Numbered from the stretch's first letter, positions 15,198 to 22,726 are shown. The stretch is DNA of 22,726 nt from Ruminococcaceae bacterium UBA5413 (GCA_002409585.1 DHNP01000025.1:78211-100936); one strand, 5' to 3'. The notes: generated by a model from the sequence alone, not told the origin. Translations and numbers: made by a program.

Positions 15198-15599
15198 ATG
15201 GAAAAAAAGCAGAATTACAGTAAAAAAAGAGAAGCCATCTTAGAGGCGGTACGCTCTACCGACACGCATCCCACCGCCGAATGGGTTTACCAAAAATTAA
15301 AAGCGGGGTACCCTGACCTAAGCCTCGGAACCGTGTACCGCAACCTGTCGGCGTTCAAAGAGCAGGGTGTCATAATGAGCGTGGGCGTGGTAGGCGGCAG
15401 GGAGCATTACGACGGGAACACGTCGCCCCATACCCATTTCATTTGCTCAAGGTGCGGGGCGGTCCTTGACGTACCCGGAAATTTCGTAAGTAAAACCCAA
15501 GTGGAAAAAACCGCTTCAGACTGCGGTTTTAAAGTTACGTCATCAGAGGTAATGCTGCGCGGTATCTGCGCCGAATGCCTTAAAAAAGAAAAGTACTGA
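15198..15599 (+). CDS. perR: Fur family peroxide-type regulator (PerR-like)
   Basis: The 133-residue protein is a Fur-superfamily repressor. It has a winged-helix N-terminus (HPTAEWVYQKLK, then LSLGTVYRNLSAFKEQG as recognition helix region) and a dimerisation domain. All five ligands of the PerR regulatory metal site can be aligned: H24, D72, H78, H80 and D91, in HYDGNTSPHTHF and VLDVP. The structural zinc site is C83/C86 and C124/C127. The two aspartates favour PerR (peroxide sensing through metal-catalysed histidine oxidation) over iron-sensing Fur. The operator upstream supports autoregulation. ATG at 15198 is chosen over an in-frame TTG three codons earlier; the SD is weak (GGAT). The flavin reductase 43 bp downstream is probably cotranscribed. 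Confidence 0.88.
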   Translation: MEKKQNYSKKREAILEAVRSTDTHPTAEWVYQKLKAGYPDLSLGTVYRNLSAFKEQGVIMSVGVVGGREHYDGNTSPHTHFICSRCGAVLDVPGNFVSKTQVEKTASDCGFKVTSSEVMLRGICAECLKKEKY

Positions 15600-15642
15600 C
15601 CACGCGCGGCAGCACGCCCAAAGCGGGAGGAGATGTCTTTAT

Positions 15643-16191
15643 ATGCCGTTTACCGAGCTGCCCATTGAAAAGGCCTTTACCCTGCTGGAGCCTGGGCCTG
15701 TAACCCTTGTTACGACAAGTGAGCACGGCAGGAACAACATAATGACTATTACGTGGCACATGGTCATGGACTTTACCCCGAAAATAGCCATGGAAACAGG
15801 CCCCTGGAACTACTCGTTCGGAGCGCTGATGCGTACTAAGGAATGCGCCGTCTGCATACCTGCCGTGGACCTCGCCGAAAAAGCCGTATCAATAGGCTGC
15901 TGCTCAGGCTCTGATACGGATAAATTTAAGAAATTTGCCCTTACGCCGCTTCCCGCGCACAGTATAGGCGCCCCTCTCATAGGCGAGTGCGTCGCGTGCA
16001 TCGAGTGCAGGGTCTTGGATTATATTGAAGAACACGGTATATTCGTCTTAACGGGCATACGCGCATATACTAACTGCGAGAGGAAAGAGCGAAGGACCTT
16101 CCACGCAAAAGGCGACGGTACGTTTTCCGTTGACGGCGCGGCGCTTGACATGCGTTCACTTATGGCCGGCAAGCTGCCCCCCGGCGTATGA
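15643..16191 (+). CDS. flavin reductase family protein (FMN-binding)
   Basis: The 182-residue protein belongs to the flavin-reductase-like FMN-binding split-barrel family. Typical segments are GPVTLVTTSEHGRNNIMTIT near the N-terminus, the ECAVCIPAVDLAEKAV middle and the DKFKKFALTPLPAHSIGAPLIGECVACIEC stretch broken across the barrel. Such proteins move electrons from NAD(P)H or partners to flavin, and members in anaerobes (flavoredoxins) can take part in oxygen or peroxide defence. GGGAGGAG lies ten bases before the ATG. Position 43 bp behind perR suggests control by peroxide stress. Its stop is three bases from the stop of convergent ligA with no terminator between them. Substrate and partner are not readable. 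Confidence 0.85.
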   Translation: MPFTELPIEKAFTLLEPGPVTLVTTSEHGRNNIMTITWHMVMDFTPKIAMETGPWNYSFGALMRTKECAVCIPAVDLAEKAVSIGCCSGSDTDKFKKFALTPLPAHSIGAPLIGECVACIECRVLDYIEEHGIFVLTGIRAYTNCERKERRTFHAKGDGTFSVDGAALDMRSLMAGKLPPGV

Positions 16192-16194
16192 ACA

Positions 16195-18177
16195 TCATTC
16201 TATCATTTTGCTGAAGTCGTCTTCCGAAATAACCTTCACGCCGAGCTTAACGGCTTTAGCGAGTTTGCTCCCCGCCTCATCGCCCGCAAGAACATAGTCA
16301 GTCTTTTTAGAGACGCTGCCGCTCACCTTACCGCCTAACTTTTCTATTACCTCCGTTGCCTGTGGCCTCGCCATAGTAGGCAGGGTGCCTGTAAGGACGA
16401 AGGTCTTTCCTGAGAAGCGGCTGTCTGCCTGCGGCGCGGCAAACGAAAGCATGTTTACCCCCGCATCGCGCAGGCGCCCCACAAGGTGCGCGGTACCCGG
16501 CAGGCCGAAAAAGCCGTAAACGCTCTGCGCCATTATCCCGCCAAATCCGTTTATACCCGAAATATCTTCCGCCGAAGCTTTAAACAGCGCGTCCATGCTG
16601 CCGAAGTAAGCCGAAAGTATTTTAGCGGCCTTTAGCCCTATATGCGGTATGCCAAGCGCGTAAACAAGCCTGTATAAGTCGCTGCCTTTCGAGCGTTCGA
16701 TGGCGGCGGCTTTGTTTTCCGCTGATTTTTCACCTAAACGCTCCAGCTCGGCAAGCTGGACAGCAGTCAGCAAATATAAATCCGCCGGCGACTTAACAAG
16801 CCCTGCGTCCGTAAGGCGCCGCAAAACCGCCGGCCCGAGGCCGTCTATGTCCATAGCATCCCTTGAGCAGAAGTGTATCAGATGGCGCAGCAGCTGCGCG
16901 GGGCACTCCGCGTTTGTACAGCGCGTAGCGGCCTCGCCTGCCTCACGCATGACCTTTGCCCCGCACGACGGGCAGACATCCGGCATTTTGTACGGCTCTG
17001 AACCTTCAGCATGTGAAACTACCGACACAACTTCAGGTATTATTTCGCCGGCTTTGCGTAAAACGACCGTATCCCCGACGCGTATATCTTTTTCCTTTAT
17101 AAAGTCTTCGTTGTGCAGCGTAGCCCTGCTTACCGTCGTACCCGCAAGCGTAACCGGGCTGAAAACGCCCGTCGGCGTAAGAACGCCCGTACGGCCAACG
17201 TTTATCTCTATACTTTTCAGCACGGTGCTTTTTTCCTCCGGAGGGTACTTGAAAGCTTCCGCCCATTTCGGGAATTTAGCCGTACTTCCAAGCGCTGTCC
17301 TTTGGGCAAACGAATTTACCTTTATGACGGCGCCGTCTATAGAGTAGCCGAGGGAGCCGCGCATTTCCCCTATCCTGCGCACTTCTTCTACTGCCTCGCC
17401 TATAGTCCGGCACTTTTTATAAAACGGTGAAACCGTAAAACCAAGGCCGCGCAGGAAGTCCAGCGCCTCGTCGTGATAATTTATATCCGCCCCCGTTATC
17501 TGCTGTATATTGAAAACAAATATGTCGAGCTTACGTGAAGCTGTTATTTTCGAGTCTTTCTGCCTTAACGAGCCTGCCGCCGCGTTGCGCGGGTTTTTGA
17601 AGGGCTTTTCGCCTTCGAGTTCCTGTTTTTCGGACAGCCTGGCAAAGCTTTCGTGCGACATATAGACTTCTCCGCGTACTTCTATAAACGGGAGCGGCCT
17701 TTTGAGCTTTTTAGGGACTGTCCTTATAGTCCTTATATTATCCGTTATGTCCTCGCCGACAAAGCCGTCACCGCGTGTGGAGCCGCGCGAAAGCACGCCG
17801 TCGCGGTACTCGAGCGAAACAGAAAGGCCGTCGAACTTAGGTTCTACTATATACTCGGCGCTGCCGGCCGCGGCACGCACCCTGCGGTCAAAATCGGCAA
17901 GTTCTTCTTCCGAAAAGGAATCGTGGAGGCTTTCCATCTGCACGGTATGCGTAACGGGCGAAAACTTAGCAAGCGCCGCGCCGCCCACCCTCTGCGTGGG
18001 CGAATCCGGCGTCACAAGCTGTGGGAACTCAGCCTCTATGCTTTCAAGCTTCCTGTAAAGCCCGTCATATTCGTAGTCCTCAATTTCGGGAGAATCCTCG
18101 ATATAATATTTACGGTTATGGTACGCTATCTGCCTGCGCAGGTCAGCCGCAAGCTTCTCAGCCTCCGCAATCTCCAT
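16195..18177 (-). CDS. ligA: NAD-dependent DNA ligase
   Basis: The 660-residue protein is LigA, which seals nicks in DNA using NAD+ in replication and repair. Domain Ia (about 1-70, EAEKLAADLRRQIAYHNRKYY) is the NAD-specific region. The adenylation domain has the KxDG motif with nucleophile K114 (VEPKFDGLSV) and GSTRGDGFVGEDIT. The OB fold contains GRTGVLTPTGVF, and a four-cysteine zinc finger follows (CPSCGAK and CTNAECP). Helix-hairpin-helix repeats come next (INGFGGIMAQS), and a C-terminal BRCT domain covers about 585-660 (FSGKTFVLTGTL). Length is standard. ATG at 18177 follows AGGAAGG at nine bases. It sits 81 bp after htrA; no separate promoter was clear, so readthrough is possible. Confidence 0.97.
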   Translation of the reverse strand: MEIAEAEKLAADLRRQIAYHNRKYYIEDSPEIEDYEYDGLYRKLESIEAEFPQLVTPDSPTQRVGGAALAKFSPVTHTVQMESLHDSFSEEELADFDRRVRAAAGSAEYIVEPKFDGLSVSLEYRDGVLSRGSTRGDGFVGEDITDNIRTIRTVPKKLKRPLPFIEVRGEVYMSHESFARLSEKQELEGEKPFKNPRNAAAGSLRQKDSKITASRKLDIFVFNIQQITGADINYHDEALDFLRGLGFTVSPFYKKCRTIGEAVEEVRRIGEMRGSLGYSIDGAVIKVNSFAQRTALGSTAKFPKWAEAFKYPPEEKSTVLKSIEINVGRTGVLTPTGVFSPVTLAGTTVSRATLHNEDFIKEKDIRVGDTVVLRKAGEIIPEVVSVVSHAEGSEPYKMPDVCPSCGAKVMREAGEAATRCTNAECPAQLLRHLIHFCSRDAMDIDGLGPAVLRRLTDAGLVKSPADLYLLTAVQLAELERLGEKSAENKAAAIERSKGSDLYRLVYALGIPHIGLKAAKILSAYFGSMDALFKASAEDISGINGFGGIMAQSVYGFFGLPGTAHLVGRLRDAGVNMLSFAAPQADSRFSGKTFVLTGTLPTMARPQATEVIEKLGGKVSGSVSKKTDYVLAGDEAGSKLAKAVKLGVKVISEDDFSKMIE

Positions 18178-18258
18178 AGAAATTTACCTTCCTGTTTTAT
18201 ACTTTCGCTTTTCCATACGAGCCGCAATACCCTAAAGCTTTAAAAGGCAAGGCGAGTG

Positions 18259-20010
18259 TCAGTTCTGCGTTTCGCCCTTGTCTTCAAGCAGCTTTACCTT
18301 AACGGTTTTAGTTTTGCCCTTGTCTGCCTGGGCAGTGGAATACACGGTAATGGAAATTTCGTCGCCTGGTTTATGGGCGTTCAGCATGGAGTAAAGGTCG
18401 TCAATGCTTTTAATGTCATTGCCGCCGGCCTTTGTTATTATATCTCCGGCGGTTATGCCTTTATTTTTAAGGTCGCTGTCGCTGCCCACGGTCTGTATGA
18501 GCACGCCCTCAGGATAATTATAATACTCCCTGTATATTTCCGGCACGCTGCCTACAGTGACTCCGAGCCTGCAGCGCCCCGCTACATAGCCCTTTTGTAT
18601 AAGGTCGTTTATTATAGTCCTTGCCCTGCTTACAGGTATGGAGAAGCCCATGCTTTCGTAGCCTTTGGCAACGACCTTATTAGAGTTTATGCCTATGACC
18701 TGGCCGTACATGTTGACAAGCGGCCCGCCGGAATTGCCAGGGTTAATGGCGGCATCAGTCTGTATATAAGTCATGCCGTTGCCGCTGTTTGCCTCTATCA
18801 CCCTGTTAAGGGCGGAGATATAGCCGCCCGTGAGCGAGCCTGCGAAGCTTATGCCGCCCGGGCTGCCTATGGCTATGACGCTGTCGCCTATCTGCATATT
18901 GTCGACATTGCCGAACACAGCGGGCGAAAGGCCCGAGGCGTTTATTTTAAGCACGGCTATATCCGAGGTCTTGTCATACCCCGCGACTACCGCCGGATAA
19001 GTTTTGCCGCTGTGCAGCGTGACTTTAACCGTATTGCCCTTTGAATAATTTACAACGTGCGCGTTTGTCAAGATGTAGCCGCCTGACGAGGCTATGATGC
19101 CAGTGCCTTCGCTTGTACCAGATTCTTCCGAAGAACTGCCTGAAATGTCTACCTCTACGCTGACAACGCTCGGAACCACTTTTTTATAAGTCGCCGCCGC
19201 ATCCATATGCGTACCCGAAAGCTCCGCCTGTATGGCAATGCCGGGGAAATCCGGCGAAATGCCGCTGTTTTTTACTCCGCCCGCGGCACTGCTGCTGCCC
19301 GAGCTTACCTGCGCAGAACCCGACGACGGGCCGCTGCCCGCCGAAGAGCTTTGGCCTGCACTGCCTGACTGCACCTTCAGCGCATTGCCTATACTGTAAG
19401 TTACAAGGCCGCCGACAAGCCCCGCGCTGAGCAGCAATAAAATAAAAAGAAATATTTTAAGCCCGCGGCTTTTTGGCGGGCGTACCGGTTTCTGCCCGTA
19501 CGGCCCTCCATACTGCGTCCCGTACGGCATATATGGTCCGGTGCTGTTGTTTTGCCCGTATGGGGCGTAAGGGCCTCCGGAGCCGTTGCGCCAATAATTA
19601 TTATTTCCTCCGCCGTACTGCCCGTACGCGTTGTTATCCTGCGGCTGTCCCGCGCCGTACTGTCCGTACGCGTTGTTATCCTGCGGCTGTCCCGCGCCGT
19701 ACTGCCCGTACGCGTTGTTATCCTGCGGCTGTCCCGCGCCGTACTGCCCGTACGCGTTGCTATCCTGCGGCTGTCCCGCGCCGTACTGCCCGTAATAACC
19801 GTAAGGGCTTCCCGGGTTTTTGTACTGCGGCTGTCCGCTGTCCGGCTCACCGCCGGCAGACTTGTTTTCAGGCTGTTCCGCTTTACCGTCTTCCGCCTGC
19901 TCCGACGCATTGTCATGCCGCTCCCCGCCGGGCAGCGGCGATTTCGCATCTCTGCCTTCCGCGCTGCCGTCCTCGGCCGGCCGTTCTTCCCTTTTTTCAT
20001 CGTCGTTCAT
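18259..20010 (-). CDS. htrA: membrane-anchored HtrA/DegP serine protease with repeat-rich N-terminus
   Basis: The 583-residue protein has three parts. Residues 1-180 form a long cytosolic, acidic then Gly/Gln/Tyr/Asn/Pro-rich disordered tail with four near-identical 14-residue repeats (units like YGAGQPQDNNAYGQ). One membrane span follows at about 184-206. A Ser/Gly linker then leads to an extracytoplasmic trypsin-like protease with a full catalytic triad: H318 in NAHVV, D350 in TSDIAVL and S427 in GNSGGPL. A PDZ domain ends the protein (GVLIQTVGSDSDLKNKGITAGDIITKAG broken over its binding strand). HtrA proteases degrade misfolded proteins outside the membrane. The gene begins six bases after the kinase stop, so it is cotranscribed with the two-component pair, as in CssRS control of htrA in Bacillus. 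The N-terminal tail is longer than usual. Confidence 0.94.
   Translation of the reverse strand: MNDDEKREERPAEDGSAEGRDAKSPLPGGERHDNASEQAEDGKAEQPENKSAGGEPDSGQPQYKNPGSPYGYYGQYGAGQPQDSNAYGQYGAGQPQDNNAYGQYGAGQPQDNNAYGQYGAGQPQDNNAYGQYGGGNNNYWRNGSGGPYAPYGQNNSTGPYMPYGTQYGGPYGQKPVRPPKSRGLKIFLFILLLLSAGLVGGLVTYSIGNALKVQSGSAGQSSSAGSGPSSGSAQVSSGSSSAAGGVKNSGISPDFPGIAIQAELSGTHMDAAATYKKVVPSVVSVEVDISGSSSEESGTSEGTGIIASSGGYILTNAHVVNYSKGNTVKVTLHSGKTYPAVVAGYDKTSDIAVLKINASGLSPAVFGNVDNMQIGDSVIAIGSPGGISFAGSLTGGYISALNRVIEANSGNGMTYIQTDAAINPGNSGGPLVNMYGQVIGINSNKVVAKGYESMGFSIPVSRARTIINDLIQKGYVAGRCRLGVTVGSVPEIYREYYNYPEGVLIQTVGSDSDLKNKGITAGDIITKAGGNDIKSIDDLYSMLNAHKPGDEISITVYSTAQADKGKTKTVKVKLLEDKGETQN
19615..19794. repeat. 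42-bp tandem repeat, 4.3 copies, inside htrA
   Basis: Copies occupy 19615-19656, 19657-19698, 19699-19740 and 19741-19782, plus a 12-bp partial copy to 19794. They differ by single bases: T for C in copy 2 and C for T in copy 4. The unit is 14 codons, so copy change keeps the frame. The near-identity indicates recent expansion or homogenisation. Confidence 0.93.
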
Positions 20011-20016
20011 AACAGT

Positions 20017-21525
20017 TTACCCCTCATTCTTTTTTGCCGGTTCGCTGTCTGTGTTTACTAGATTATCCGTTTCAGCGCTTTGGTAAGCCACGTCTTTCGG
20101 TATCCAAAACTCAAATTCACAGTATTCGTTTTGGATGCTGCTCGCTTTTATATTTCCTCCATGCAGGCGTATTATGGTTTTTACTATATATAATCCCAAG
20201 CCCATTCCGTTTTTATCCTGGCTGCGGGATTTATCCGTTTTGTAAAAGCGGTCGAAGATAAGCGGCAGCTCCTCCGGAGATATGCCAGGGCCGCTGTTCT
20301 TTATCGAAATTATTGTCCTGTCGGACTCATTCCTTATTTTTATTTCAATATATCCAGACACGTTAGTAAATTTTATCGCGTTGTCTATAAGGTTATAAAC
20401 CACCTGGTGCAGCATATCGGGGTCGCCGTTTATAAACAGGCTCTCGGAGTCTTCAAGGCCCCTTATCTCTATCTTTTTTTCCTCAATCCTTTTTTCAAAC
20501 GAAAGAAGGGTTATAAGTACGGTATTTGTAATGTCAAACCTTGAAGTGTGCAGCCTGAGTTCACCGTTGTCTATCCTCGAAAGGTCGAGCATGGTTTTAA
20601 CAAGCCGCGACAGGCGTTTTACTTCCTGCGAAACTATGCCGAGGTAATGCTTCTGCTTTTCAGGCGGGATAGTGCCGTCGAGTATGCCGTCGATAAAACC
20701 GGCAATCGTCGTCATGGGCGTTTTCAGCTCATGCGAAACATTCGCTATGAAGCTGCGGCGCACATTTTCGACTGAAGCAAGCGAGTCCGCCATGTTGTTG
20801 AACGCCACGGCAAGCTGGCCTATCTCGTCGTGGCTTGTGACTGGCACGCGCACTGAAAAGTTGCCGGTGCCGAAGCTGCGCGCCGCCGAAGCCATGTTGC
20901 GCAGAGGCTGCACAAGCTTGTACGAAAAAAGCCATACGGCGCAGAATGAAACCATAAACGCCGCTATGGCGGCAAGTAAAAATGTTTTAAGTATATCCAG
21001 CCTGAACGAAGTAAACGACCGCGCGTCGTAAGCCGCGAAAACAGCCCCGATGACCGTTCCGCCTTTTATGTCCACGGTTATGGGTACGCCTACGATGTAG
21101 TACTGCGACTTGTACACTCCGTCCATGGTACCCTGCTCTATATAACTGCCGTTCATGGCTTTTTTCATAATGCCGGCGTCTATACGTTTGGTGCCGTCTA
21201 CATTTCCGCCGCTGCCGTAGGCCGCCAGAATAGTTTCCCCGTCAGGCTGCGTTATAAAGATATCGGCATCTATGTTGTCTGAAAAAGCCATGATAAACGC
21301 CTGCATCCTCGTAGCGTCAACTACATATTTGCCCTTGTTTACGGTTATTACGCTCGCGGAAGCAATACGCGCGACGTTTTCGGCATTTTTTCTTAAGAGG
21401 TTACGTTTCTCGGTCTTCCAATAACCGGAAACAAAAATCAGCATTACCAAACTCAGTATCAAAAAACTTATAATAATGATAAGCGACGTTATGCTGAGAT
21501 ATTTTTTAAATAAAGTTTTACGCAT
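20017..21525 (-). CDS. sensor histidine kinase, envelope-stress type
   Basis: The 502-residue sensor kinase has a membrane span at about 12-34, an outer sensor domain of about 130 residues and a second span at about 175-198. A HAMP linker follows, with VRVPVTSHDEIGQLAVAFNNM. The HisKA domain has phospho-acceptor H265 in FIANVSHELKTP. The ATPase domain shows the N box (VVYNLIDNAIKF), G1 (SIKNSGPGIS), F box (FDRFYK) and G2 (GMGLGLYIV). The sensor contains a ADIFITQPDGETILAAYGSGG-like stretch, suggesting a CACHE or PAS-like fold. It lies 22 bp after the response regulator and 6 bp before htrA. The operon order suggests sensing of secretion or envelope stress as CssS does in Bacillus, but the sensor sequence itself does not prove the signal. 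No specific symbol is given. Confidence 0.93.
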   Translation of the reverse strand: MRKTLFKKYLSITSLIIIISFLILSLVMLIFVSGYWKTEKRNLLRKNAENVARIASASVITVNKGKYVVDATRMQAFIMAFSDNIDADIFITQPDGETILAAYGSGGNVDGTKRIDAGIMKKAMNGSYIEQGTMDGVYKSQYYIVGVPITVDIKGGTVIGAVFAAYDARSFTSFRLDILKTFLLAAIAAFMVSFCAVWLFSYKLVQPLRNMASAARSFGTGNFSVRVPVTSHDEIGQLAVAFNNMADSLASVENVRRSFIANVSHELKTPMTTIAGFIDGILDGTIPPEKQKHYLGIVSQEVKRLSRLVKTMLDLSRIDNGELRLHTSRFDITNTVLITLLSFEKRIEEKKIEIRGLEDSESLFINGDPDMLHQVVYNLIDNAIKFTNVSGYIEIKIRNESDRTIISIKNSGPGISPEELPLIFDRFYKTDKSRSQDKNGMGLGLYIVKTIIRLHGGNIKASSIQNEYCEFEFWIPKDVAYQSAETDNLVNTDSEPAKKNEG

Positions 21526-21547
21526 ATTGCACCCTTACGCACAGCTT

Positions 21548-22237
21548 TCACTCTTTTACTTCAAACTTATATCCGACTCCCCACACGGTCTTTAACGACC
21601 ATTTGTCGGAAACGCCTTCGAGCTTTTCCCTTAAGCGTTTAACGTGCACGTCCACCGTGCGGCTGTCGCCGTAGTAGTCGAAGCCCCACACCTCGTCTAA
21701 AAGCTGGTCGCGCGTAAAAACGCGGTTGGGGTTGCTGGCAAGGTGGTAAATAAGCTCCATTTCCTTAGGCGGTGTGTCTATCTGCACGCCGTTTACCTTA
21801 AGCTCGTAATTTGTAAGGTTTATGGAAAGCTTGTCGTACTTTACTTCTTTAACGCCCTCGTCGCCGTTTTTGCCTATTCTGCGCAGCACGGCCTTTATGC
21901 GCGCGACTACTTCCTTAGCTTCAAACGGTTTTACCACATAGTCGTCGGCGCCAAGTTCCAAACCGAGCACCTTGTCGACCACCTCGCCCTTAGCCGTAAG
22001 CATTATTATCGGGCACTGTGACTTTTTCCTTATTTCACGGCATACCTGCCACCCGTCAAGCTCGGGCAGCATGATGTCAAGCAGGATAAGGTCAGGGTTC
22101 TCCTTGTTAAACATCTCTACGGCTTTTCTTCCGTCGTTGGCAATGACTACGTCGTACTTTTCTTTTTCGAGGTAAAGGCGCAGCAGCTCGCATATATTAT
22201 TGTCGTCGTCGACAACCATTATCTTTTCTACAGACAT
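21548..22237 (-). CDS. OmpR/PhoB-family response regulator
   Basis: The 229-residue regulator has a receiver domain with the acidic triad D10/D11 (VVDDDNN) and phospho-acceptor D54 (LLDIMLPELDG), the Thr/Lys switch in IIMLTAKG and DYVVKPFE, and a C-terminal winged-helix DNA-binding domain (TPPKEMELIYHLASNPNRVF, SRTVDVHVKRLREKL, TVWGVGYKF). ATG at 22237 is chosen because GAGGGGGAG lies just upstream; the in-frame TTG at 22252 would put that site in the coding region. It opens the regulator-kinase-htrA operon, so it probably activates its own operon, including htrA. CssR, PhoP and WalR are the closest familiar types; the data here do not decide among them. Confidence 0.94.
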   Translation of the reverse strand: MSVEKIMVVDDDNNICELLRLYLEKEKYDVVIANDGRKAVEMFNKENPDLILLDIMLPELDGWQVCREIRKKSQCPIIMLTAKGEVVDKVLGLELGADDYVVKPFEAKEVVARIKAVLRRIGKNGDEGVKEVKYDKLSINLTNYELKVNGVQIDTPPKEMELIYHLASNPNRVFTRDQLLDEVWGFDYYGDSRTVDVHVKRLREKLEGVSDKWSLKTVWGVGYKFEVKE

Positions 22238-22523
22238 GGTTCTCCCCCTCAAAATTATTTTTATTTCAAAACCATATATTATATTAAATTATAAAATAAG
22301 CATAAACAAATAATATGAACTTTCTTTTAAGCTTTTACCGTTAAAAAATAAAATTGCGCGTAAAAACCTCATTATTGTATCCTTATGATACCACGCGGAC
22401 GGCATAAATACAACAATATGCGCCGGCGTCTTCCGTTAATAATCGCCGTCTGTGCAAAGCCATGAAAATAAGCGCTTCTTTTTGTCGTAATGCACAGAAA
22501 TAAGGTATCCATGCAAAAAACTC
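22238..22523. other. AT-rich gap between the two-component operon and the RAT locus
   Basis: No convincing gene is seen. Minus-strand TATAAT strings at 22283-22278 and 22293-22288 could be -10 boxes of the regulator operon, but -35 partners are poor. A GTATC/GATAC inverted repeat lies at 22377-22391. The 64-codon open frame across 22383-22577 lacks an RBS and overlaps a strong promoter on the other strand. Confidence 0.5.
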
Positions 22524-22552
22524 TTGACATTCTGCACTTATTATATTATACT
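22524..22552 (+). promoter_or_regulatory. consensus sigma-A promoter of the RAT-controlled gene
   Basis: TTGACA (22524-22529), 17 bp, TATACT (22547-22552). Initiation near 22559 would place an 8-bp hairpin (CAATGATT/AATCATTG, 22558-22580) at the extreme 5' end of the transcript, a likely stabilising element. Confidence 0.85.
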
Positions 22553-22591
22553 CAAACCAATGATTCGTTTTAATCATTGATTTATGCTTTT

Positions 22592-22622
22592 GGATTGTTA
22601 CTACCGTTACGTAGGCAAAACC
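22592..22622 (+). promoter_or_regulatory. RAT site: LicT/BglG-family RNA antiterminator target
   Basis: The segment has the conserved halves GGATTGTTACT and GGCAAAACC around a CTAC/GTAG stem, matching the ribonucleic antiterminator of bgl and sac/lic operons. Its last six bases form the start of the following terminator, so binding by a phosphorylation-controlled LicT/BglG-type protein would prevent termination. No such protein is complete in the window. Confidence 0.9.
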
Positions 22623-22678
22623 AAATTTTAAAGGTTAGGATTATTTATTCTATCTTTTAAAATTTGGTTTTTATTTTT
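22617..22678 (+). terminator. intrinsic terminator overlapping the RAT site
   Basis: AAAACCAAATTTTAAA (22617-22632) pairs exactly with 22656-22671 over 16 bp, with a 23-nt loop and a T-run to 22678. It overlaps the 3' arm of the RAT hairpin by six bases, the standard attenuation layout. Confidence 0.9.
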
Positions 22679-22692
22679 AGGAGCTGTGTTTG

Positions 22693-22726
22693 ATGAAAAT
22701 TAAAAGGCTCAATGTCAATAGTTGGG
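22693..22726 (+). CDS. partial gene under RAT control, cut by the window edge
   Basis: ATG at 22693 follows AGGAG at nine bases. Only eleven residues are visible (MKIKRLNVNSW). They could be the start of a BglG/LicT-type antiterminator, whose N-termini often begin with a similar MKI-K-LN pattern, but the match is one residue short and too brief to assign. A sugar phosphotransferase component or glycosidase is also possible from the RAT context. Confidence 0.6.
   Translation, partial: MKIKRLNVNSW

Noticed and set aside
18256..19044. 262-codon plus-strand open frame opposite htrA
   Set aside because: It is antisense to the protease and PDZ region that carries the catalytic residues; no RBS.
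19615..19794. Regular 42-bp repeats as a possible CRISPR array
   Set aside because: The copies are contiguous with no spacers, lie in frame inside htrA and encode a low-complexity tail.
22383..22577. Minus-strand 64-codon open frame
   Set aside because: No ribosome binding site, unusual composition, and it overlaps a strong plus-strand promoter.

Overview
The window looks like chromosomal DNA of a spore-forming member of the Clostridia, probably an Oscillospirales/Ruminococcaceae-type lineage. This is inferred from gene content rather than from any marker gene. Three sporulation genes are present (yqfC, yqfD, ylbJ). Other Firmicutes hallmarks are a T-box leader in front of alaS, ribonuclease M5, a LicT/BglG-type RNA antiterminator site, strong GGAGG ribosome binding sites and frequent TTG starts. 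Coding DNA is moderately GC-rich while intergenic DNA is AT-rich. No rRNA, tRNA, insertion sequence, prophage or CRISPR array was seen.

Layout. (1) 76-588, minus: a membrane-anchored DUF4358-type protein with its own promoter. A 326-bp gap beside it holds several DnaA-box-like 9-mers. (2) 915-8532, minus: a housekeeping block read in the order alaS, hinT, phosphoribosyltransferase, comEC, holA, rnmV. The last three genes overlap. A sigma-A promoter and a T-box transcription attenuator (8571-8881) precede alaS. (3) 8951-11627: sporulation genes, yqfC-yqfD on minus behind a probable sigma-E promoter and ylbJ divergent on plus. (4) 11695-12121: a 71-residue Cys-rich protein on plus and a 35-residue single-span membrane peptide on minus, separated by a terminator. 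(5) 12329-14412: a secreted GH25 lysozyme with a consensus promoter, a long structured leader and a strong terminator. (6) 14428-16191: an HD-domain hydrolase on minus, then perR with a Fur/PerR-like operator and a flavin reductase on plus. (7) 16195-22237, minus: a response regulator, histidine kinase and HtrA protease operon resembling CssRS-HtrA, followed by ligA. (8) 22524-22726, plus: a consensus promoter, RAT antiterminator hairpin, overlapping terminator and the first 11 codons of a gene that runs off the window.

How the parts fit. The alaS block couples translation supply (T-box on alaS) with replication and RNA-processing genes. The regulator-kinase-protease operon is a self-contained envelope-stress module. 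The right edge is the control region of a probable sugar (beta-glucoside type) PTS locus. The least conventional elements are the unassigned structured leader of the lysozyme gene, the catalytically degenerate C-terminal domain of ComEC, the 42-bp tandem repeats in the cytosolic tail of HtrA, and the tiny membrane peptide. No clearly new multi-gene system was found; most of the window is core-genome content.
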